Part shown: one piece after another, positions 38,861 through 48,885 of the stretch
How positions within the stretch are numbered: position 1 is the stretch's first letter
Layout: each line of letters opens with the position of its first letter
Assembly (NCBI RefSeq): GCF_949628215.1
Contig: NC_134277.1
Span: forward strand, 52,958,918 to 53,022,917
DNA length: 64,000 nt
Direction of reading: 5' to 3'
DNA from: Phalacrocorax aristotelis
Taxonomy: Eukaryota > Chordata > Aves > Suliformes > Phalacrocoracidae
Translations under genes and position numbers: made by a program
Notes under the pieces: generated by a model
Seen by the model: only the letters and a program-made list of their open reading frames with translations
What the model was told of the DNA's origin: nothing
The model's database searches: none

Positions 38861-38886
38861 ATTTCTTCCTTTTCTTCCTTCCTTAG
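38861..38886 (+). promoter_or_regulatory. AOAH: Polypyrimidine tract and AG just before AOAH ATG
   Basis: Directly before the start codon lies a sequence with every part of a 3' splice site: a branch-like CTGAT, an unbroken C/T tract (ttcttccttttcttcc, ttcctt) and AG at 38885-38886, with no other AG between. It would place an exon start at 38887, one base before ATG. If used, AOAH has an upstream non-coding exon here. The other reading is promoter DNA: the opposite strand shows repeated GGAA words, the core of ETS/PU.1 sites used in myeloid genes. The sequence cannot choose between them. Confidence 0.5.
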
Positions 38887-38887
38887 G

Positions 38888-39041
38888 ATGAAGGGGTCTA
38901 AGCAAACAGTCCTTAATTTATTCTGCATCCTCTGGCTCCCAATTCTGCTGAAGGCTGCCTCTTCCTCCCCTCTCCCCCATGGAAACAACCCACCACCCCT
39001 TTCACTCCCCTCTGGGCTGTACAAAGGACACACCTGTGTCG
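38888..39041 (+). CDS. AOAH: AOAH first coding exon: signal peptide, propeptide, start of saposin domain
   Basis: Acyloxyacyl hydrolase is a secreted/lysosomal lipase of phagocytes that removes secondary acyl chains from lipid A and so inactivates lipopolysaccharide. This exon encodes residues 1-51: MKGSKQTVLNLFCILWLPIL begins a signal peptide (basic start, hydrophobic core about 9-21, small residues KAASSS at the likely cleavage region), then a Ser/Pro-rich linker and YKGHTCV, which aligns with human GHTCVG at the start of the small subunit. The splice is after the first G of a Gly codon, at 'GTCG|gtatgt'. The frame joins exactly to the exon at 52890. ATG 38888 is chosen because the signal peptide follows at once; the frame is open further downstream only by intron read-through. 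Confidence 0.9.
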
Positions 39042-41649
39042 GTATGTATTCAGGTTTTGTTTGCCTGCTGGACTAGTTCATTTGTTACTCCACCGGTGAG
39101 CTGAGAATTGCTATGCACATCATAAATCACTCCTTTATCTATTTCAACAGCTGTACAGCAAAATACTCGTAGTCTTTAGTGAAATAATCACTGAAGATTT
39201 TGCAAGACCAGCATGGGGTCTGCAGTTATTTTATGATTTTGTTTTTGAGTGGCTGATTCCCAAAGTTCATGTTTTTGCTCTGCAGGGAATGGCACCTGAA
39301 AAGCTGGCTTTGACGTCTGTAGGTCTGGGACCTGGAAACAAGGTGTTATGGGGTCCTAGTATTTGATATGGTTCACAATGCATGTTGCTTAACTGCTGGA
39401 AGGCACAGTTTCCCTCAGGCTCACCCAGGGTCTCCTCATCGATTTCATTGCCTGGGAAACCATTCTTAAGAATAGTTGGTCCATATTTGGGCCAGAGAGC
39501 TTTGTGGTCTGGATGGTCATCTCTGGATGGCCAAGTTGCAAGGGCTGTTTTCTCCCATATCCTTTCCTTTTCGTGAGCGCACGTGTCTGCACCACCTGTA
39601 CTAAAGTGGGGCGAGCGTGTTTTGGCAGCTCCTCTCTCGTGTGACTTTGGTGATCTCCACAGCAGCTTTTGCTGGGGGTATCCTGGAGCCTCAGCTGACT
39701 GTTTTCCAAAGCAAGACCAGTAACATCAAAGTCAACGTGAACTGTGGGTATCTCTGCACCAGAAATGCCCTTGGCGTGAGACTCTATACACCTAGAGAGA
39801 TGCGGCAGCTTATATTTTTTATGTGAGCAAATGTTAAATGATGGATATGTCTTATGCATTGTGATAAAACGTTTTATTTTGTCTTCTTTTAGCTTTTCAA
39901 GGCACTTTTGTACCATAAAAATAAACTCTGTCATGGTTCGCCATCCTTCAGAAGGTAGTACTTCCTTTCAACCCCAAATTTTTTTCACTGTGGCTCAAGG
40001 AACACAATTAGAAATAAGCTTGATAAAAACAGGTTTTGCCTCACTTCTGAGCCATCCAGAGTGCCCCTGCAGATTTTGGCACTGGCGAGGCAGGGTGAAC
40101 TGAAAGTGGAGCAAAGTCGGGGCAGTGAGGCTTGCGCAGCTCCTGCCAGGGTTCAGCCACCAGCCGGAAAATGAGAGCGAGTGGTGAAAAGCGGAAATGT
40201 CTGTCAGGGACCGGACTTGTTTGGGCCAGCAGCCACACAAACAGTGACCAAGCAGCTGCCAGAGCAAAAGGGAAGTGGTGGGTTTGAATGGTGAGATCTT
40301 TAGGTAGCTATGGTTTTGATGGCACAGGAAAGGCAGCGAGCGTACTCGCCTAAAGGATGTTTACACTGGTGTTTTTTAAATGTCAGGTGTGAGCGTTGTC
40401 TGCCCTTTCCCTCCTATTGACCTAGCAAGGCTCTAAATTCCTTAAGTGACTGCAGATTGCGTTGAAGTTGCCTTGCACAAGATAAGTTGTGCTTTTTTTT
40501 TTTCCCTCCCAAATGGAGGAAAGCTGTGCCAGCCCCATTGCTGGGACCACTGAGCATCTCCCCAGCATGTTTGTTCAGTGGGGAGATCCCAGAAAGCCAG
40601 TCTCCCATATCAACTGCTCTCTCTGAGGTGTTCCTTCAGCTAAAAGCATCCATGTGCACTCGACACAGGACCAAAACAGGCTGGCCACACCTCTGTAAAC
40701 TGCAAGCAAAAAATGAAGCATAGCATTAAGACTGCACGGGGAGGAAGATTGTGATTTCCTTTCAACAGCTCGACCTCAGACCCTGCTAGCTCAGTTTGCC
40801 ATCCGAGAGAACCATGAGAACTTCCTCTGTACCTTCTTGGCTTTATAGCTCGAGACAGCATTTTTAACATGCGAGGTGCCTGCTGCCCAATGTATAGGAG
40901 ATGTTCTTGAAGAGATGGACTTTTTCATGCAAGTTAAATGTGTGGTCAGGTGTCTAATCTTTCGGAGTTATTTGCCTCTCTGTTCTGAGGGAAATGAGGT
41001 GGCTGCACACTGAATAGCCATTTCTGATCACTCCTCTGTGTGTACCACCTGCATGACTGAGATTGCTACGTTAGGAGCCAAAGCTGGTCAGAAAATGGAT
41101 GCTTCTTCAGTAACAAAAGCAAGAAAATGTTTTCCATTAAGCCTTTCCACTGAAAGTATCACACTTCTTGAAGAAATATGTAAAAATTATATGACAGGAG
41201 AATAAAATGCAGCTCTGGTACCTCTGTTGAATGTGATATAACTTAGTTGCTTCCTTCTGTTCCCTGGCACCTATATGCCAGTACAGAATCAGGCTGGAGG
41301 AGAGGAGGGTATGCATCCAGAGAGGTGCCACATCAGGCTGAAGAGTTCAGATGGCTCACAGGGGAGGGTTGGCCAAAACATTTCTGCTTTCAGATTGCTA
41401 CTTTTCTAAAAAAGAAGATGACTTTTTTTACAGCAAACTTAATTGTGTTAGAAAACATTTAGATGGAAGCTCTAATCAGCCTCAGTAACTATAGAAAAAG
41501 TTACATCATTTTTGCTGCATTTGCTTGAAAAATTTGGCTGCTTCATCCAGAGAAAGTCTTTTCATAATTGACTTGGTGTAAAAATAAAGCATCCATAAAG
41601 TGTTCCCACCTAAAAAGGGATTTAATGCTACCGCCTTTTAGAATTATGG

Positions 41650-41830
41650 AAAACAGGGGGAAAGGACCTGAATGATATTCCTCCTGGATTATCCCAAGAT
41701 CAGATGTACTATACCTAAGCAGCTCCTAACCATCTCCAACCTGCCCTTAAATAGATACATGGTCTTTCTTTGGCCCTGTCACTAGAAGAATTTTCCAAAC
41801 GTCTGACAGTCTCTTTTCTCCATCAGTGTT
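41650..41830 (-). repeat. Old CR1/L3-type LINE 3' fragment, minus strand
   Basis: On the + strand it reads 'ggggaaaggacctgaatgat', a 'gatcagatgtactatacct' block, then 'cctaaccatctccaacctgc'. This is the reverse complement of the 3' untranslated region of the old amniote CR1/L3 LINEs ('...aggactaagtattatctagaccatc' type wording). It is heavily diverged and the right border is uncertain. It lies 0.7 kb from a longer copy in the opposite orientation. Confidence 0.45.
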
Positions 41831-42499
41831 TCCTGCCCTCCCAGGCTGGAAAAATGCCCCCCTCTTTGCATACCATGAAGTCAGCTCAGGCCCTTCTTCT
41901 GGGCCTTTTGCATGTTTTGCGTGTGTTATATTCTTCTGCTTTTTCCTTATGGTAGATAAAAGGACTTTAGTAAGTTTTCCTATATGCAAAGGCCCATGAA
42001 GCTGGTTTTCCTCATGTAAAGAAGCTGAGATTTTTGCTCTATGCACTGGTTTGGGAGCTGGATGCTAGGTCTGGTTTTTGTTTCTGGGTTTGTTACTGAC
42101 TGGAAGTATGGCTTAAGGATTTTTTTCAGGACGAGACCTAGAAACCCTTTTGCTGGATGCAGCATGACATTTTCAGTGGGACATCCTGAGAACGAGACGC
42201 AGTGAATTTTTCCCTTAAAAATTAAGTATGATTGAGCCCTTGAGGTACTCAGATCTTTGACTTTCCCCATCTGTTAAATGATGAAAATACTGCCCATTCC
42301 ACAGGGCAAGCAAAGTTTTCCTTAAGTTAGCGTTAAGGTACCCAAAGACAGTACAGTAACACCAGTAACTGTTGACACTGGTGTTAATGTTTCATCATAC
42401 CTATGATCATGTTCTTTATTTTTCTATTATTTCTGTTTAATTTTTAAAGGTTTTATTCCACACCTCCCACCACCCTGAATTATGACAGAGCCCTTAAAG

Positions 42500-43810
42500 G
42501 GTCTGTGCAAATTGTCCTGTTCTCTAGCAAAGGTGACTTAATCCAGAAGTGTCTGAAGCAACCTCAGGAAAGGCAGAAGCTGCCCTGGAGGATACAGAAA
42601 GTAGGTGAGACACTGGAAGACTGGAGGGAACTCATGTATTCATCTCTCTTCAACATGGGAAAGAAAGGAAATCTGCGGAATTGCAGATCAGTCAGTTAAA
42701 CATCAATTCCTAGATAAATCCTACAGTATTTAATAAAACTTTACAAAAGCACCTTTCAAAGGTAAATAGGAGTAAGATTTATCAAGGATTTATCCAGGAG
42801 AAACAGTGTCAGATCAATCTAATTTTCTTTGCTGATGGGGTAATGGCATGTAGGCACGGAAGAAGCAGTAGATGTTACAGCTGGACTTTAGTAAGGCTTG
42901 TGGCACCACCTCAGCACTAATTTAATGGCTGAAAGATATGTGACATTGATTAAGCTTCTACAGGGCAGGACAAAACTGCTGAGTGGTCTTGGTCAGAAAG
43001 TAATTATGAGTGGCTCACTCCCTAAGCGGAAGGATGTACAAAATGAGGTCGTTGTTGGACCTCTGTTTTGAACATAGTAGCATTCCATATTTTCATTAGC
43101 CAGGATAATGAAACAGTGTTCTTGCCCCCAGTAAAAATCATTTAAATATGGGTATGTTGAAGGCACTTCAGCAGGAATAGTCAGCGGCACACGTAGCAGA
43201 TGAGGAACGACCGGCTGGGTAGCATCCCTAGGGAAGATCATCTGGGCTTGTAGTGGCACAATGATGGCATGCTGTCACGAAGCACACGCACGCTGCGTAC
43301 GCTGAGATGTGTGAACAGAAGTCAGCTTGCAAGACATGTGAAGTAACCCGCTACCTTTCTTAGCATTGACAAAGCCTCAGAGGAATATCTGCCTTCCCTT
43401 TTGGGGCTGAGCATCAAGAATGATGCAGAGTGACAGGAGGTTTTGGAGAAAAACAAACATAAGCTATAAAGAAAGACTGAATAAATTAATTAGTCTAGAG
43501 AAGAAAAACTTGAGAAAAGACATACCCGTCCTCAAAAACATTAAAGGGGTGATCCATTCTCCAGGTTCATAACAGCTATGGCAAGAAATAACAGAAATGG
43601 ATACCAGTAGGGACATTCAGGTTAGGAAGAAAAATTTCTAAGGGTAGTGCTAAGGGAGTGCTGTCATCAGTTCCTGAGAAGGCTGTAGAAGACGTCATTA
43701 GAGATCTTAACAGATCTGTGTCTACCCTGTCCCTTCGGAACAGCATAGATGCTGTAGATCAGCTGCTAGGGCAGAGGCTTGTGTGAGAGGAGTTCTTCCA
43801 GGTTGGCTTT
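42500..43810 (+). repeat. Decayed long CR1/L3-type LINE copy with reverse-transcriptase remnants
   Basis: Ordered blocks match the 3' half of an old amniote CR1/L3 LINE: a reverse-transcriptase start region near 42650-42710 (FNMGKKGNLRNCRSVS, compare the family's FKKGKKEDPGNYRPVSLTS), 'gaagcagtagatgttacagc' and 'actttagtaaggcttgtg' near 42865-42900 (the DFSKAFD region), 'agtaattatgagtggctcac' near 42999, 'attccatattttcattagcc' near 43082, then the C-terminal and 3' blocks near 43330-43500 ('gtgaagtaacccgctacc', 'agcattgacaaagcctcaga', 'aagactgaataaattaatta') to about 43800. Stops and indels are plentiful, so it makes no protein. It is an old insertion in AOAH intron 1, same strand as the gene. 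Borders are approximate. Confidence 0.75.
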
Positions 43811-44900
43811 TTGGGGGTTCTGTGCTGTGACCACGAGAAACGCTTGCAAATAGCAGGGTTTATTTATTTCCTCCCCAGCAGCAGGCTGTCCTGCTCTTTT
43901 GGCGATTAACTTTGGCTGCCCTTTTTGGAATGAGGCGATTAGTCAGGGAGCGCTCAATACAGCTGGACAGCAGCGCTTTCCATCTTCTTTGCTAGCGAGC
44001 AGAGATCCTGTGGGTCGGCAGCCGGGGAAGCAAATTTCCCCATCTTTGTGCTTGATACAATGCCATTCTCAGCAACCTTTGTGAGTCACCTCTTCCATTC
44101 ACCCATGAGCACATAATTCCTAGCGTATGAAGAAGCATGTTTTTAAAACATATTTTCAGCTCTGATTACATTAAAGAACAGATATTTCTGAGCTTCCTGG
44201 CAGCGTAAAATGCCGACCTCTACCTGTGTTGATTTGTGTGATAGTCAATGTCCTCAACAGTTTGCCTCCATCTAGCTGTGCCTGAGTGCAGGGATGAAAT
44301 ATGCCCTGCGGAGTGGCAGCAGGACCGGTGACATTTGGAGTTCCCAATAACTCCGCACAATGGAACATGCCAAATGGAGTTGGAGGCTTTTAATAACTGT
44401 GCTCAGACAAAGTGGCTGTGCACATATTGTCTGGGGAGGCACCATGACAGAACGTATAATTTACAGCTCAATGAGTTCTGTAAAAAGGACATGCCCAATA
44501 TCAATGTAGCACCGCAATGTATTTTCCTCTGAAAGGCTGGGAATCGACTTTGATTACAGTTAAACCAGTGCCAAGCCACAGCACCTCTGTTCACTTCACC
44601 AACGTTGCTCAGTTTACTCAGCAGAAAATTTGGCCTGATGGTAGGTAATATATCCCAAATTTCACCATAACATTTTTTCCTATGATTATACTTTGGATAG
44701 AAAAACCACAGGCATGTGAGTAGTACAGTAGAGATACTAAAGCAACTACTAAAATAGGAATATTTTCTACAGGGATTCATATTTTTCAGCAACTGATGGT
44801 AAAAATGTCACTTTCAAAATCACCCCAAGTCTTACTGAAAGTTTATGGCTGTAAAATGCAAATATATCTGCTGATCGCAATAAAAAGGTGTGCTTAGCAT

Positions 44901-44922
44901 ACTCACATATATATATGTGAGT
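44901..44922. repeat. 22-base perfect palindrome
   Basis: ACTCACATATA at 44901-44911 is followed directly by its exact reverse complement at 44912-44922, so an uninterrupted 11-base-pair arm hairpin or cruciform is possible. AT/TG-rich flanks continue to about 44965 (tgtgtgtaaatacacagtca, tatatatttatatgtg). No mobile element explains it. Confidence 0.8.
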
Positions 44923-47499
44923 GTGTGTAAATACACAGTCATATATATTTATATGTGCATTTGTAGACATGGGTAGTCTTGTATGTTTTACATTACTGAT
45001 GCTTGCCTTTAGTATAAGTTTTCTTTGATAATCTTATTTATTTAGTATTGATTATCTCTTTGGTTGGTGACTGCCACAGATTGTGTGCCTCCCACTCTTG
45101 TTCATGTTAGCCCCATACAGAACTTCTGCTTATGGTTAAGGCAACCACTTTCGGTGGTTTCAGGAACTGTGTATCTGAAACAAGTTTAGTGCATTCAGAA
45201 TCGTAAAATGGACAAACCTTTGTGACAAGGATGAAGTTATCCTGTTACATTAACTCCCCCTCCCACAATTCAGGATTCAGTAAATTTGTAATACCCTTTT
45301 CTGATTAGGAAAAGAAAGATATGTTAATAGCACACATACATACACAGGGGTTTTTTTTCCTATTAATTAATGCAGAAAGCATTTCCATTAGAAATGCTTG
45401 GGGTTATAGATTTTGTTAAATAGGGCTCTTTAAACTGTAATGTGGGAAACACGAGGGATACATTTGGCTGGCAGGTATGGGTACCAGAGTCTTCCACTAG
45501 ATGGAAAGTGAATTTTCTGCACCAGCATAACTGCATCAGAGTCATCATTGGGTGTCTGAAAGGAACAATAATGAACGAATAGAGCTCTGAAGTTAAGGGT
45601 CTGAAGTGGCTCACGGTTATTGCATGAGAAACGGAAATGATAATTGCTATTCCAGGGCTTCCTGGGTTTGTTACAGAGCTACCATGCACTCAAAATACTG
45701 CTATATCGATATTAATATTTCAAAAATGGCTTTCGCCAGTATGCTATATGTAATTTTATGTCCAGTGACAGGTTTGGTAATAGCGTTCCATTTAGCATTT
45801 CCAAGATATTTTATGACACTTAGCAAATGTAGGGGGAAAAGGTCTTGTATATGCCAACGTATTGGAATACGGATATCTATAATTATATTCTATCACTTCA
45901 GTATCTCCATGACATATGTTAACACTGTAAATGGAATAGGAAGCAAAGTCTGAGTTAAAAGACTTGTACGCTCAGATCCCTTTCTAAATTACCTTTCAAA
46001 GCAACAAAGCCTCTGGCTGTATAAAGGAAAATAGCTACCCTAACTTTGCATATACTGTTATGTTATTTGAGCTGAGTATTTCCATGCTGGATCTTGAGGT
46101 TATAAAGGGCTGTTCTTTGAAAGTATCAGCTCAGTGCTGAGAGGCAGCAAAAGAAGGCAAAATGGGTATTGGGAAGTATTAGGAAAGGAATACATAGTGA
46201 AAAAGAAAACGTTCCTGTATTGTAACTTTGCATATCCATGGTGTGCCTGCACCTAGAACACCCACCTATCTCAGGGGAGAAAATCTTGTTTCTTATTAGC
46301 TCCCTGTGTGAATGCTTTTATTTCAAACAGGAATGTCTTGTTCCAGTTTGAACTGCAACTGGATTAGGTGAATTTGGAAACAGGTGTTTTTGCGCCAGAT
46401 CAACACCATCTGCATGAGAAGTAGCAGTACTGTCTTTCGTACCTGGGCTCTGCAGACTCCTCACGTGTGGGCTTTAAGAGATGCATTGGAGCCTATGATC
46501 ATCCATAAATGGAAGATGCACAGACTGTGTTTTGGGGAAACCTTCATCTTCTGTATAAACCCAGGAATGTGGTAGATGGGTTCATTTATACATATACATA
46601 TTTATTTTTAAGATATCTGCTGCAGACAGATATTTGAGGCAGAGTTTTGCCACCAAGCGAGGCTCCAGCTCCTGCTCCACCAGGAGCGAGCAGGGTGACC
46701 ACAGCCTGGCTGGCAGGCTTTGCAGAGAGCCGTTTGTGCCAAAGACCACTTTTTTGGGCTTACTTCCTCCTTGTGCTCCAGGGGATGTATTTAATTTATG
46801 GCTCGGAAATAGCGGTATGGCTGGACGGGCAAGAAAGATGTTCAGCATCCAGGAATGTGATTAAAGGATGGCAAAGGAGGCTGTGCCAGGTGCCAGAAAT
46901 CCCATTTAACAGAGCTTTACACAGACAAATATATCTACAAATCTGAAACTTAGAGAGGCAGCTTTCACTATCCAGACACTTCTTGACATCCCTAGGTATA
47001 ATTCTAATTATAGAACCTTTCAAACATGTGCGGCAGAAGTGGATTAAGTTAAATAGTCTGCTCAAACTGCCAGAGGCTTCACAGCTAAGAAATGAATTTC
47101 TCTATCTCTGATTTTATTATTGGGGTATGATTTTTTTTCTGAGCTTATTGGAAGTGTCATTTTATTATTACATACTATTTTCAAATACATGGAGAGAGAG
47201 AAGTACTTTCTGACGTGTGAGCTTTCAGATTACTGCTGCTGAACAAAATGGTTATGGTTTTCTCTTATCTCTTCAGAAATTAATAGCAGATGGGACAAAC
47301 TATCGCTAAAAGAGGCAGGCATTTTATTAATACCAAAGTCTATTTTCTAAAGGCTGGTAGGCATTATAATACCAGTGGATTTCTTCCAGAGAAAACATCC
47401 TTCAGCCTGTCAAGGCATTGAAACCTATTAAAGTGCGACAGCAGAGTCAAATTCTTGAAACTTGTTTCTGAAGAAAATCATTTGCCACTATAAAAAATT

Positions 47500-47960
47500 T
47501 AGAGCTTTTTTTAACCTTTAATTATGAAGCCTATCTGCATTGCCTTATATATGCCCAGCTCATAATGAGAAATAAATCACATCTATATATCTACTAAATT
47601 AAAGGCAAGCAATAGTTGCTAATGACTGTCCAGATCTGGAATTGCTTTTCTACTGATGCCAGAGTGTTAAAAAGTTTATATACTTGCACACATCATAAGT
47701 AATTAAAGCAGTGAGATTTCTACAGTCAAAGACAGCAGATTTCCCCCTGTCCTTTTTAGCTAACTAATTATTTTCCATTTTCAGCCAGCAGAATTAAGAC
47801 TCATTAAAGGCTAGGATAACTGGTTAGCATTTCTAATGATATTTGGTGTGCAGGGAGATTTCTGTTGATTTCATTAGAGGGTAGTGGCTTCTATGCTGCA
47901 GCCAACAGTGAATTCTTCTTCTGCCACTAAATCCAGAGGATGATCATATATATGATTAAA
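47500..47960. promoter_or_regulatory. Candidate conserved non-coding element in AOAH intron 1
   Basis: An AT-rich, non-repetitive stretch is dense in homeodomain-type words (TTTAATTATG, ATAATGAG, AGTAATTAAAGC, TAACTAATTA, CATTAAAG, CATTTCTAATGA), with no open frame or transposon signature. It resembles vertebrate conserved non-coding DNA. Inference only. Confidence 0.25.
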
Positions 47961-48799
47961 AAGAGAGCAGGTTTGTAGTAGGAGCAAGGATAGTCTGAGT
48001 CAACTTTAATTTATAGATACTAACCTCTTGAGATTTTACCGATAGCCCAACACAGATGATAGGTTCTCCTAGAGGATAAATCTGAATTACTGGGGGGAGC
48101 ATGTTTTTATCCAAAAAACCAGGAAGCCTGGGTGAGTTGGACTCCCTGGGCTACAGTAAGACCCCTCAGACCTTCCTCCTCCCTCCTGCCAGGGTTCAAC
48201 CGTTTTCCTGAGTAATATAAAATCTCCAGCCCAACAGCTGCTTCTGATTACATCAGTCTAAACACAAGACTTTGGGGCCAGCGGAGCCCGAACATAAGCG
48301 GGTGTCCCCTGGGCATGGCCCATGGCAGGGAAATAAGAGGTGCCAGTAGACCATGCGGAGTAAAGAGAGGTGGACCAAGGGGCACCTGATTAAAACGCAG
48401 GTAGATCAGAGAGCAGATCAGCTGATGGCACATGGTGGTGGCATGTGTTTCCAGGTAGGACCTTTCCTACCAGAGGGCAGAAAACCTCCCCAAATTTGGG
48501 CCCAGAGACTTCAGCCGTGGTGCCTGAGGCTGAGGATGCCCTAACCTGGAACCGCAGACCCCTTTGAAAAATCAGTCAAGACTTTCTTTACTGGTTTGTC
48601 CTGTGAAGTGTAGCATTTCATCTGGAATAAGTGCATTTGCAGGGGAGCATTTGAATAACTAAGGTGTGGTCTGTGGGTGCCTGAGGTGGGGAGGGTATAA
48701 CAGCATGACCTGAAGCATCCTCTCTGTGATAGTAAAGAATAGTTTATGAGGCTAAACATTTTGAAATTCAGCTCTGTAGGTTTTTCCTAAGTAGTCAAG

Positions 48800-48885
48800 C
48801 TATTATTATTGTTATTTATATTCATATAGCATCTAGTAGCCCAAGGTACTGCATTAAGTACTGCACAAACTAAGTGATGGCTCTG
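48800..48885 (+). repeat. MIR-like/old amniote SINE relic
   Basis: The phrases 'tattattattgttatttata', 'tcatatagcatctagtagcc' and 'aagtactgcacaaact' match, in order, an amniote SINE-like repeat with the words 'tattatttgtattacagtag', 'cacctagaggcccc' and 'gctaggcgctgtacaaac'. It is much diverged; family and borders are uncertain. Confidence 0.45.

Noticed and set aside
47020..47100. Possible MIR core (taagttaaatagtctgctca, cacagctaag)
   Set aside because: The match to MIR wording is short and interrupted; not better than chance by eye.
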